Assembly (NCBI GenBank): GCA_964474655.1
Contig: CAYYTU010000005.1
Coordinates: 1-64,000 of the forward strand
Source: CAYYTU01 sp964474655
Lineage (GTDB): Bacteria > Chloroflexota > Anaerolineae > B4-G1
Direction: 5' to 3'
Length of the DNA: 64,000 bases
A model generated the notes under the pieces. It ran no database searches. It was not told the origin of the DNA and saw nothing but the letters and a program-made list of their open reading frames with translations. Shown in pieces: positions 47,611 through 54,813 of the stretch (position 1 is its first letter; every line of letters begins with the position of its first letter). The position numbers and the translations under genes are program-made.

Positions 47611-48384
47611 ATGCGGATGCGGGCCATCGTGGCCTATGACGGGACGGATTACAGTGGGTTCCAGCGCCAGGCGAACGCGCCCTCAATCCAAGAGGCCATC
47701 GAGGAGACGCTGGCGCAGATCACCCAGCAGCCCATAACCATCTGGATGGCCGGTCGTACCGATGCCGGCACCCACGCCGTGGGACAGGTTATCGCTTTTG
47801 AGACCGCCTGGCGTCACGGGACGACGGATCTGCACCGGGCGATGAACGCTGTTCTTCCGGACGATATTGTCGTTCGGGATCTGGAGAAAGCGGATGCGGA
47901 CTTCCACCCGCGTTACGACGCTCGGAACCGACGCTATCGGTACACGATCTACAACGCGCCGGTCCCCTGTCCGTTGACGCGCCGGTATAGTTTGCACGTT
48001 AATAAGCCATTGGACGTTACAGCGATGGGGAGCGCCTCCCGCGCCCTGGTGGGCGAACACGACTTCGCTACCTTTGGGCAGCCGCCGCAGGGCACCGTCA
48101 CCGTACGACGGGTGAGCGAGGCTGTGTGGCTGGAGGAACCCGTCGCCGGAGCGCCGTTTGCTCGGCCTCGAGATCAGTCGGAGGGGCGCTGGTTATACTT
48201 CGACATTGAGGCCAACGCTTTTCTCTACCGTATGGTGCGGAGCATCGTGGGCACCTTGTTGGCGGTGGGGCGAGGCTGGATGACTGAGGAGGCTTTCTTC
48301 GAGGCTATGGCGGCGTGTGATCGTAGCCAGGCTGGTACGACGGCCCCAGCGCATGGGTTATGTCTGATGGAAGTGACGTATTGA
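47611..48384 (+). CDS. truA: tRNA pseudouridine(38-40) synthase
   Basis: 257 residues. Isomerises U38-40 in the anticodon arm of many tRNAs. The catalytic Asp is in '[15 protein letters not shown]' (about residue 52) and '[12 protein letters not shown]' and '[14 protein letters not shown]' are conserved. Start chosen at the first ATG; a GTG just before (47608) and an ATG at 47617 are alternatives because no SD is clear. Position after rplQ and before rplM-rpsI is the common one. Confidence 0.96.
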   Translation: MRMRAIVAYDGTDYSGFQRQANAPSIQEAIEETLAQITQQPITIWMAGRTDAGTHAVGQVIAFETAWRHGTTDLHRAMNAVLPDDIVVRDLEKADADFHPRYDARNRRYRYTIYNAPVPCPLTRRYSLHVNKPLDVTAMGSASRALVGEHDFATFGQPPQGTVTVRRVSEAVWLEEPVAGAPFARPRDQSEGRWLYFDIEANAFLYRMVRSIVGTLLAVGRGWMTEEAFFEAMAACDRSQAGTTAPAHGLCLMEVTY

Positions 48385-48421
48385 AGGTATAATTTTTGAT
48401 TTGTATGGGAGTTGTGAGACC

Positions 48422-48859
48422 GTGGCAAGAACTTACGTGACGAAAGAGGAAGATATCCAACGCGAATGGTACGTGGTGGATGCCTCTGGCGAGAAGCTGG
48501 GGCGTCTGGCAAGTCGCGTGGCGCGCATCCTGCGGGGCAAGCATAAGCCGATCTACTCACCGGCGGCCGATGTCGGGGACTACGTAATCGTCGTCAACGC
48601 CGAAAACATCCGTGTGACCGGGCAGAAGCTAGATCAGAAGAAGTATTATCGCCATTCTGGTCATCCAGGTAATCTGAAGGAGATACCGCTGCGCGATATG
48701 CTGAAGCATAACCCGGTGTGGGTGATCGAACATGCCGTGAAAGGCATGTTACCGAAGAATCGGCTTGGGCGCCGGATGGTCAAGAAGCTCAAGGTCTATG
48801 CTGGCCCGGATCATCCTCACGCGGCCCAGCAGCCTGAACCGTTGGAGTTTGGAGAGTAG
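48422..48859 (+). CDS. rplM: 50S ribosomal protein L13
   Basis: L13, 145 residues from a GTG ((M)[20 protein letters not shown]). An early 50S assembly protein. '[36 protein letters not shown]' and '[19 protein letters not shown]' are typical. A TATAAT at 48388 without a -35 lies just upstream and could be a weak promoter. GGGAG is 14 bases from the start, rather far. Confidence 0.96.
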   Translation: MARTYVTKEEDIQREWYVVDASGEKLGRLASRVARILRGKHKPIYSPAADVGDYVIVVNAENIRVTGQKLDQKKYYRHSGHPGNLKEIPLRDMLKHNPVWVIEHAVKGMLPKNRLGRRMVKKLKVYAGPDHPHAAQQPEPLEFGE

Positions 48860-48870
48860 GAGGGCAGTAG

Positions 48871-49266
48871 ATGGCGATGGAATATTATGAGGGCGTTGGT
48901 CGGCGCAAGGCGGCGACGGCAAGGGTGCGGCTCTATCCCGGCGGCGAGGGTTCCTTCGTCGTCAACGACCGTCCACTTGAGGAGTACTTCTCGCGGGAGA
49001 TGGACGTTATTCACCTGCGGAAGCCGCTGGAAGTGACCGATTCGGAGGGCCGTTTCGACATCAGTGTGTTGGTCAAGGGCGGCGGCATCAAGGGGCAGGC
49101 GGGGGCGATTCGCCTGGGCATTGCGCGAGCTTTGCTCGAGGTCGATCCTGATCTGCGCCCCCCGTTGCGCCAGGGTGGCTACCTTACTCGCGACGACCGC
49201 GTCAAAGAGCGCAAGAAGCCCGGGCTTAAGAAGGCCCGCAAGGCGCCTCAGTACACCAAGCGCTAA
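48871..49266 (+). CDS. rpsI: 30S ribosomal protein S9
   Basis: S9, 131 residues; its C-terminal '[12 protein letters not shown]' tail reaches the P-site tRNA. '[20 protein letters not shown]' and '[20 protein letters not shown]' are conserved. AGGAGG is upstream. It ends the 25-kb run of translation genes and is followed by a terminator. Confidence 0.98.
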   Translation: MAMEYYEGVGRRKAATARVRLYPGGEGSFVVNDRPLEEYFSREMDVIHLRKPLEVTDSEGRFDISVLVKGGGIKGQAGAIRLGIARALLEVDPDLRPPLRQGGYLTRDDRVKERKKPGLKKARKAPQYTKR

Positions 49267-49278
49267 ACGACGCTGGTA

Positions 49279-49341
49279 CAATCGCACAGTTATCAATCGC
49301 AGGTGTAAATCACAGCCGTTAATCGCAGGCGTTAATCACAG
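49279..49341 (+). repeat. Small imperfect tandem repeat after rpsI
   Basis: The 21-base unit at 49295 (AATCGCAGGTGTAAATCACA..) recurs at 49321 with two changes, a 26-base period, and a shorter piece (AATCGCACAG) lies at 49280. Non-coding, just before the terminator. Confidence 0.6.
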
Positions 49342-49352
49342 AGGAACAGGTC

Positions 49353-49386
49353 AAGGGGCAGGGCATCATTGCCTTGCCCCTTTTTA
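49353..49386 (+). terminator. Rho-independent terminator of the ribosomal cluster
   Basis: AAGGGGCA plus GGGCA pairs with TGCC plus TGCCCCTT around a TCAT loop (49353-49382), one base bulged on each side of the inner stem, followed by a run of T. Confidence 0.85.
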
Positions 49387-49425
49387 CTTGTCATTGAAGC
49401 GATATTGTGGAGGAGGAGGTGTGGT

Positions 49426-50883
49426 ATGGGCATGTTGACTATCGTGGGGCTTGGCCCAGGCGACCCCAAGTACCTGACGCGCGAGGCTTGGTCCGTGCTG
49501 GAGGAGACCGACGAGGTCTGGTTGCGCACGGAGCGTCACCCGACCGTGGCGGGGCTGCCGGCCCACCTGGCGCTCCGTTCCCTCGATCATCTCTACGAAG
49601 CAGAAGGGGACTTCGCCGCGGTCTACGACGCTATCGTCGATCAGATCTGGCGGCTGGCCCAGCGCCCGGACGGTGTGGTCTACGCCGTGCCCGGCCATCC
49701 GCTGGTGGGGGAGTCCACGGTCCGGCTGCTAAGGGCGCGGGCCGCGGAAAGCGAGGTCTCGCTGCGCGTGGTGGGGGGCCTGAGCTTCGTCGAGCCCGTG
49801 CTTACGCTCTTGAACCAGGATGGCTTATCCGGGTTGCAGATCTGTGACGCTCTCGACCTGGCGGCCGCTCACCACCCGCCGCTTACCCCCGATCTCCCGG
49901 CCCTGGTGGGGCAGCTTTACAGCCGCACGCTGGCCGGCGACGTCAAGCTCACCCTGATGAATCAATACCCCGATGAGCATTCAGTCACGCTGGTCTATGC
50001 GGCCGGCACGCCGGAGGCGCGCCTGGACCGTCTGCCGCTCTACGAGCTCGATCATCAAGACGATCTGGCCCACCTGACCACGCTCTACGTGCCGCCGTTG
50101 GAGGGCGTCAGCAGCTTTGAGGGCTTGCAGGAGACGGTGGCGCACCTGCGCGCGCCGGACGGCTGCCCCTGGGATCGCGAGCAGACGCACGAGAGTTTGC
50201 GCTCTGCGCTGCTGGAGGAGGCTTACGAGACGGTTGCCGCCATCGACGCCGACGACCTGGATGCTCTACAGGAGGAGCTGGGGGATCTATTGTTGCAGGT
50301 GGTCTTCCACGCTCAGCTGGCCGCCGAGACCGGGGAGTTCACGATGGGCCAGGTCATCGCCGGTATTGATGCCAAGCTCAAGCACCGCCACCCGCACGTG
50401 TGGGGCGATTGGCGGGCCGAGGGCGCCTCTGACGTCGTGCATCGCTGGGAGGACCTGAAGCGTGAGGAGAAGAGTGAGCGCCGCTCGGTGCTCGACGGCG
50501 TGCCCCCGGCGCTGCCCGCGCTCCAGCAGGCCGATACGTACAGCCGCCGCGCAGTTCGGATGGGCTTCGATTGGACGGCCCTGGAGGGCGTGGTGGATAA
50601 GGTGCACGAGGAGCTGGCGGAGCTCAAGGCTGCGAACACGCCGCAGGAGCGCGAGGCCGAGCTGGGCGATCTGCTTTTCTCGGTGGTCAACTGGGCCCGC
50701 TGGCTGGAGCTGGACCCGGAGGTGGCGCTGCGGAAGGCCAATGTCCGCTTTGCGCGCCGCTTCCGCTGGATGGAGCGGATGGCCCAGGAGGCGGGGCGCG
50801 AGCTGTCCGCGATGTCGAGCGCGGAGATGGAACGTCTGTGGCGCGAGGCCAAGCGGAAGGAGGCGCAGTCCGAAGGCGAATGA
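49426..50883 (+). CDS. mazG: MazG-type nucleotide pyrophosphohydrolase with methylase-like N-terminus
   Basis: 485 residues from the ATG behind a very strong GGAGGAGGAGG. The first 215 residues look like a tetrapyrrole methylase (TP_methylase) fold ('IVGLGPGDPKYLTREAW', 'AVPGHPLVGESTV'), as in B. subtilis YabN. Two MazG modules follow: the first has 'CPWDREQTHESLRSALLEEAYETVAAID' and 'EELGDLLLQVVFHA', the second 'VHEELAELKAA' and 'EAELGDLLFSVVNWARW', with the Mg-binding E-x2-E/E-x2-D pattern. It would cleave NTPs to NMP + PPi, cleaning damaged nucleotides or lowering NTP pools. The C-terminus is rich in Arg/Glu helices. It probably has its own transcription start after the terminator. Confidence 0.93.
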   Translation: MGMLTIVGLGPGDPKYLTREAWSVLEETDEVWLRTERHPTVAGLPAHLALRSLDHLYEAEGDFAAVYDAIVDQIWRLAQRPDGVVYAVPGHPLVGESTVRLLRARAAESEVSLRVVGGLSFVEPVLTLLNQDGLSGLQICDALDLAAAHHPPLTPDLPALVGQLYSRTLAGDVKLTLMNQYPDEHSVTLVYAAGTPEARLDRLPLYELDHQDDLAHLTTLYVPPLEGVSSFEGLQETVAHLRAPDGCPWDREQTHESLRSALLEEAYETVAAIDADDLDALQEELGDLLLQVVFHAQLAAETGEFTMGQVIAGIDAKLKHRHPHVWGDWRAEGASDVVHRWEDLKREEKSERRSVLDGVPPALPALQQADTYSRRAVRMGFDWTALEGVVDKVHEELAELKAANTPQEREAELGDLLFSVVNWARWLELDPEVALRKANVRFARRFRWMERMAQEAGRELSAMSSAEMERLWREAKRKEAQSEGE

Positions 50884-50905
50884 CGGCGCTCGCGTGCTGA
50901 CCAGA

Positions 50906-51010
50906 TCAAACCAGGTCCACGATCCCGCCGATCACTAGCATCACCAGCCAAAGCGTGGCGACCATCGAAAGGATGGGGCCATCGAGAGCGATTCTGGATA
51001 TGCTGAGCAC
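50906..51010 (-). CDS. Possible 34-residue membrane peptide
   Basis: On the minus strand a GTG at 51010, 4-5 bases after GGGAGGTG, opens a frame of 34 residues: (M)LSISRIALDGPILSMV and then ATLWLVMLVIGGIVDLV, ending TGA at 50906. One hydrophobic span fills residues 14-34. A promoter-like TTGACC-17-TATCGT lies 32 bases upstream. No homologue is recognised. Promoter, SD and hydrophobic ORF in the right order make a real small membrane protein plausible; coincidence cannot be excluded. Confidence 0.5.
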   Translation of the reverse strand: MLSISRIALDGPILSMVATLWLVMLVIGGIVDLV

Positions 51011-51041
51011 CCGGCACCTCCCGTAAGCGAAGCCTGGGGCT

Positions 51042-51070
51042 ACGATACACTAATCACGCCGTCAGGTCAA
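51042..51070 (-). promoter_or_regulatory. Promoter of the small membrane ORF
   Basis: Minus strand: TTGACC (51065-51070), 17-base spacer, TATCGT (51042-51047), followed after about 20 bases by the GGGAGGTG of the small ORF. Confidence 0.55.
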
Positions 51071-51474
51071 GCGGTGCCCACTCCTCAAACCCAGGCGGCG
51101 AGTATGGAAACTCGCCCTACATCCTCTGGCTATGTAGGCAGCTTTCCATAGCTGACGACTTTGGACTTGCTTCGAAATCCCATATCCCCGTCACAATTTG
51201 AATTAGCGGCCAACGGGACGTCGGGGGGTCATGGAGCAAATCACTTAAACAGCGAAGGGAAAGGGGGAAACTGCTTGTGTAGAAATTGCAACTCCATTCA
51301 CTCGTCGCCGTGTTGGGCCTGGGATAGAGCTAACGGCGCAAAGCCGCTATGTTTGGACCGCTTTCCGCAATTTTACTATAACCTGAAAGTTGATGCAAAC
51401 AGGTTTTGTGGAAGAAAGCCTGCTGACAGGTAGCGACTCAATGGGGGAAACTACCGTGAGGCGACGACTGCGTA
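51071..51474 (+). other. Intergenic stretch without a convincing gene
   Basis: About 400 bases between the small membrane ORF and the MocR gene. A 90-codon plus-strand frame (51161-51433) has no RBS and a low-complexity product. Small inverted pairs occur (GGCGAGT/ACTCGCC at 51095-51116, CTACAT/ATGTAG at 51117-51137). A possible minus-strand promoter TTGCAT-17-TAAAAT spans 51370-51398. The base composition is lower in GC than in the flanks. Confidence 0.4.
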
Positions 51475-52902
51475 TCAGGCCAGCACGGCGATCAGGTCGC
51501 CTAGCTGCTCAATGGCGGCCTCGGCCTCGCTCGACCAGTTGGCCGCGTTGAGGCGGATGAAGTGGTGGTACTGGTCCGTGGCGGAGAAGAGATAGCCCGG
51601 TGTGATGGCGATCCCGGCCTCCAGCGCCCGCTTATAGAGCTCCAGCGAATCGACCGCTTCCGGCAGCTGGACCCAGAGCACGAAGCCGCCGGCGGGCCGG
51701 GTCAGCTTCGTCTCCTCCGGGAAGAAGCGCTGCACCGCCTGGGACATACCCGCCACGTGGCGCTCGTAGGTGCGCCGGAGCCGCCGCAGGTACGGGTGGT
51801 AGTCGCCGCCGGCCATAAACTTGGCGATGGCGTACTCGCAAAGCGTCGGCGCGGCCAGGCTGGAGGTGTACTTGAGCCAGCGGATCTCCGAATAGAAGCG
51901 CCCGGGCACCACCCAGCCCACCCGGTAGCCGGGTGCCAGGCACTTGGAGAAGGACGAGCACAACATCACCAGCCCCTCCCGGTCGTAGGCCTTCGCCACC
52001 GAGGGGCGCGAGTCGCCAAAGTAGAGCTCGCCGAAGATATCGTTCTCGATCAGCGGGATCTGGTGCTCGGTCAGCAGCTCGACCAGGGCCCGCTTGTGCG
52101 CCTCTGGGATGCGGCTGCCCAGTGGATTGTTGAAATTGGAGATCACGAGGCAGGCGCTGACGTCGTTATGCTCGATGGCAAAGCGGAGCGCGTCCAGGCT
52201 GATCCCGTCGCGGGGGTGCGTCGGGATCTCCAGCGCCTTCAGCTCCAGCATCTCCAGGCAGCGCAGCGCGTCGAAGCAGATGGGCGATTCAATCGCCACC
52301 GTATCGCCCGGCTCGCAGACCGCCCGCAGGCAGAAGCTGACCGATTCCGAGCAGCCGGACGTGATCACGATGTCATCCGGCGAGAGACTGCACCCGGCGA
52401 CCAGGGAGCGCCGCGCGATCTGGAGCCGCAGTTCCTCGCAGCCTGGCGCGTAGTCGTAGAGGCCGCTGGCGTCGCCCATCTCCCGCGCCACCAAGGTTAT
52501 CGTCCGGTTGAGCTCCTCCGTGGCGGCCAGCGAGGGGTTGGGGTGCGCGGCGCCGAGCTGGATCAGGTCCGGGTTGTGGGCGTCGCTCAGCACCACCATC
52601 GAGACCAACTCCTGCACGCTGACCTGGGTGGGGTCGGATTGCGGCGAGGATATCTCCGGCTCGGGTAGCTCGGCGGGCAGGTCGTTGCGCACGTAGAACC
52701 CGGAGCGGGGCCGCGCCCGGATCAGCCCGCGAGCCTCCAGCAGATAGTAGGCCTGGAGCACGGTCGAGATGCTGACCTCCCGCTGACGGCTCATCTCCCG
52801 CACCGAGGGGATGCGGTCGCCGGGCTTGAAGGCCCCGCACTCGATCAGATGGTCGATGTCGTCCGCGATGCGCTCGTACTTGTATCGCTCGGATTCATTC
52901 AT
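51475..52902 (-). CDS. MocR-family transcription regulator (GntR helix plus aminotransferase fold)
   Basis: 475 residues. The N-terminal GntR winged helix ('YERIADDIDHLIECGAFKPGDRIPSVREMSRQ...STVLQAYYLLEARGLI', residues 8-70) binds DNA; the rest is a fold-type I aminotransferase domain with 'ITSGCSESVSFCLRA', the Asn in 'NFNNPLGS', and the PLP Lys in 'SSFSKCLAPGYRVGW' (about residue 320). MocR regulators use PLP or an amino compound as effector. Targets are often the neighbouring divergent gene; here the next plus-strand gene is an EamA transporter 760 bases away. Predicted to be translated from a leaderless mRNA (see promoter). Confidence 0.93.
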   Translation of the reverse strand: MNESERYKYERIADDIDHLIECGAFKPGDRIPSVREMSRQREVSISTVLQAYYLLEARGLIRARPRSGFYVRNDLPAELPEPEISSPQSDPTQVSVQELVSMVVLSDAHNPDLIQLGAAHPNPSLAATEELNRTITLVAREMGDASGLYDYAPGCEELRLQIARRSLVAGCSLSPDDIVITSGCSESVSFCLRAVCEPGDTVAIESPICFDALRCLEMLELKALEIPTHPRDGISLDALRFAIEHNDVSACLVISNFNNPLGSRIPEAHKRALVELLTEHQIPLIENDIFGELYFGDSRPSVAKAYDREGLVMLCSSFSKCLAPGYRVGWVVPGRFYSEIRWLKYTSSLAAPTLCEYAIAKFMAGGDYHPYLRRLRRTYERHVAGMSQAVQRFFPEETKLTRPAGGFVLWVQLPEAVDSLELYKRALEAGIAITPGYLFSATDQYHHFIRLNAANWSSEAEAAIEQLGDLIAVLA

Positions 52903-52909
52903 ATCGTCG

Positions 52910-52938
52910 ATTATAGCATCGCCCCACGATCATAACAA
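52910..52938 (-). promoter_or_regulatory. Promoter of the MocR gene, probably giving a leaderless mRNA
   Basis: Minus strand: TTGTTA (52933-52938), 17-base spacer ending ATGC, perfect TATAAT (52910-52915). The start codon ATG (52900-52902) lies only 7 bases after the -10, where transcription should begin, leaving no room for an SD. Confidence 0.8.
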
Positions 52939-53014
52939 GAGATAGTGAAGATGGGCAAACGAAGCAGTTCCCACGCTCCCTGGATGGGGGGCACATCTAC
53001 AAGTTGGGGGAGGA

Positions 53015-53110
53015 GAGACTTCGGAAGTCTCTGAATACTACTTGCTTGCCAAATTGTGCTGAAAAGAGCGTTTTGAAGCTAGAGCACATCGTCATCGTAG
53101 ACTTCCGAAG
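53015..53110. repeat. Inverted pair of REP-like palindromes
   Basis: GAGACTTCGGAAGTCTC (53015-53031) is a near-perfect palindrome; a related AGACTTCCGAAG (53099-53110) lies 70 bases on, in opposite sense. The 70 bases between show no gene. Such pairs look like short interspersed extragenic elements. Confidence 0.5.
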
Positions 53111-53174
53111 CCTTGACGCTCGTAATCCCTCCAAGTTTTGCATACGCCTCCTCGATGGATTAGATTGCCTACAA

Positions 53175-53235
53175 CTGTTATGGTCACACCGGGCCGATTC
53201 TGTCCCTGTTATTCCCGCGCGCATCCTTATATAAT
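53175..53235 (+). promoter_or_regulatory. Promoter module, copy 1
   Basis: CTGTTAT (53175-53181) and again CTGTTAT (53206-53212), 31 bases apart; TGTTAT of the second serves as -35, with a 17-base spacer to TATAAT (53230-53235). The same layout, with CGATTCTG between the repeats, recurs at 54690-54750. It would give a leader of over 400 bases before the EamA start. Confidence 0.65.
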
Positions 53236-53291
53236 AGACTAACGCCCAACGACCATAGACATCATAAGATGAGTTGAGCGTTGTTTGTAGT

Positions 53292-53495
53292 GCGCGCTGA
53301 AGCGTGCTTTTACGGTGACAAATCGCCTACTACGAATCACTCTACCGGCTGAGCCTGTCGAAGAACGACTTTTGCGGTCTTAGAGATGCTAGTGAAGTGT
53401 CCGGTAGTGAAACTACGAACGAGGTTTCAACTGAGAACAACGGTCGGATAAGCTCCACAAGACGAGTCTATGCTCGTAGTAGGCGCTTCAGCGCC
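53292..53495. repeat. Cluster of REP-like palindromes
   Basis: GCGCGCTGAAGCGTGC (53292-53307), the widespread CTGAGCCTGTCGAAG motif (53349-53363) and GGCGCTTCAGCGCC (53482-53495) lie within 200 bases, together with CTACTACGAA/GTAGTAGG fragments. No ORF of note is present; together with the palindromes to the left they fill the 760-base gap before the EamA gene. Confidence 0.55.
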
Positions 53496-53662
53496 GTTAG
53501 AGCGTGCTAAAGCGTGTTTATATTATTGCATCGGTAAAGAAGGCCCGCGAGGTCTATGACGTTGCAAAGCGCCCTTATGAAGAGGCCGCTCAAGACCTTG
53601 GGGTAACTGAACCGTGTTGGACTTGGAAGCAAGAGACGTTTGAACTATTGGAGGATAATTGG

Positions 53663-54580
53663 ATGGCGTCACAATCGACGACGCGTGAGCAGAAGACGGT
53701 GCAACCCCCGGATATGATCGGCTCCCTGGCCGTGTTGGTAGCCACGGCGTGCTGGGGCACGTCGGGCTTGTTCGTCAAGTTGATCCTGGCCCATCAGGAG
53801 GTCTCGGCGCTGGCGTTGGCCTTCTGGCGCGATCTTTCGACGTTCCTGGTGTTGCTGATTGGGTTGCGGTTGCTACGTCCGCGTTGGCTGAAGGTAGAGC
53901 GCGAGGATCTGCTCTGGCTGGTGGGGCTGGGGGCCAGCATCGGGGTCTTTCACATCTTCTGGAACCTGGCCGTCTTTTTGAATGGCGCTGCTGTGGCGAC
54001 GGTCCAACAGGCTGCGATGCCGGCCATCGTGGCCATCTTCGCCTGGCTGGTCTGGCGCGAGCCGCTGACCGGGCGGAAGATCTTGGCCATCGTGCTGACG
54101 TTCGTCGGCACGGTGTTGGTCTCCGGCGTGAACGTGCTGAGCGAGGCGGACCTGACGCTGTTCGGGTTCCTGGTAGGGCTGGGCACGCCGATCACTTATG
54201 CTACCTGGAACCTCTTCATCAAGAAGGTAGGGAGGGGTTACAATCCCTTCACCACCTTGACTTATGGCTTCGGCTTCGGGGCGCTGGTGTTGTTGCCGAT
54301 CCAGTTCTTCATTCCGCAGCCTCACGGTGTGCCCTCCGTCACGCTGCTCCACTTCGCCGGCTTGATCGCCATCGCCACTATCGGTGGCTTCTCCATCTAC
54401 ACCTTCGCGCTGGGCCGTTTGCAGGCCAGCGTGGCCTCCATCCTGGCGATGGCGGAGATCCCCATCGTGGCGGTCTATGCCTACGTCTTGCTCGGCGAGC
54501 GGATGACGGTCGATCAGATCATTGGGGCGGTTTTGGTCGTCGCTGGCGTGCTGATGCTCTCTCGTCGGCGCAGGAAGTAG
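53663..54580 (+). CDS. EamA/DMT-family transporter
   Basis: 305 residues from the ATG 8 bases after GGAGG. Ten predicted membrane spans in two five-span EamA repeats ('VATACWGTSGLFVKLIL', 'GAAVATVQQAAMPAIVAIFAWLVWREPLT', then 'TPITYATWNLFIKKV' and 'ASILAMAEIPIVAVYAYVLLGERMT'), the drug/metabolite transporter pattern; usual length. Such proteins export amino acids or other metabolites; the substrate is unknown. A same-frame stretch from 53504 encodes 53 further residues rich in charged amino acids, but the SD favours 53663. The two nearby promoter modules suggest co-control with the binding protein downstream. Confidence 0.9.
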   Translation: MASQSTTREQKTVQPPDMIGSLAVLVATACWGTSGLFVKLILAHQEVSALALAFWRDLSTFLVLLIGLRLLRPRWLKVEREDLLWLVGLGASIGVFHIFWNLAVFLNGAAVATVQQAAMPAIVAIFAWLVWREPLTGRKILAIVLTFVGTVLVSGVNVLSEADLTLFGFLVGLGTPITYATWNLFIKKVGRGYNPFTTLTYGFGFGALVLLPIQFFIPQPHGVPSVTLLHFAGLIAIATIGGFSIYTFALGRLQASVASILAMAEIPIVAVYAYVLLGERMTVDQIIGAVLVVAGVLMLSRRRRK

Positions 54581-54596
54581 CGTCGAAGAGGTGGAA

Positions 54597-54612
54597 GCCA
54601 TCTCCAGATGGC
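54597..54612 (+). terminator. Short hairpin after the EamA gene
   Basis: GCCATCT and AGATGGC form a perfect 7-bp stem with a 2-base loop, 17 bases after the stop. There is no T-run, so it is at best a weak terminator. Confidence 0.35.
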
Positions 54613-54663
54613 GGTCTCAGTCGCGATCGAGCCCTTGTCCAGTACAGTTTAGGGCCAGTAGCG

Positions 54664-54750
54664 CCATAACAGTTCGTGGATGTCACAGACTGTTATGGTT
54701 ACAACTGTGCGATTCTGCCCCTGTTATTTTGCCTGCCAGACCCTTATAAT
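54664..54750 (+). promoter_or_regulatory. Promoter module, copy 2, with inverted repeat
   Basis: CCATAACAG (54664-54672) and CTGTTATGG (54690-54698) are perfect inverted repeats 17 bases apart. CTGTTAT recurs at 54721; TGTTAT (54722-54727), 17 bases, TATAAT (54745-54750) form the promoter. It ends 63 bases before the binding-protein gene. The right half matches copy 1 at 53175-53235. Confidence 0.7.
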
Positions 54751-54813
54751 GAGGGTGTAGCAGCGCGCTCGCAGTTGTAGAATCCACACAATCAGCGCCA
54801 GAGGAGGTGTGAG

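Noticed and set aside
48365..48393. TATAAT before rplM as a full promoter
   Set aside because: The -10 is perfect but no -35 or TG extension is present; it is mentioned only as a weak possibility.
51161..51433. 90-codon plus-strand ORF
   Set aside because: No RBS, no promoter, and an irregular composition without recognisable domain.
51230..51460. GGGGGAAAC pieces recalling CRISPR repeat ends
   Set aside because: Only two short matches (near 51263 and 51441) with no regular spacing and no cas genes in the window.
53004..53234. 76-codon ORF in the gap after the MocR gene
   Set aside because: It runs through the palindromic repeats and the promoter module copy 1, so it is more likely incidental.
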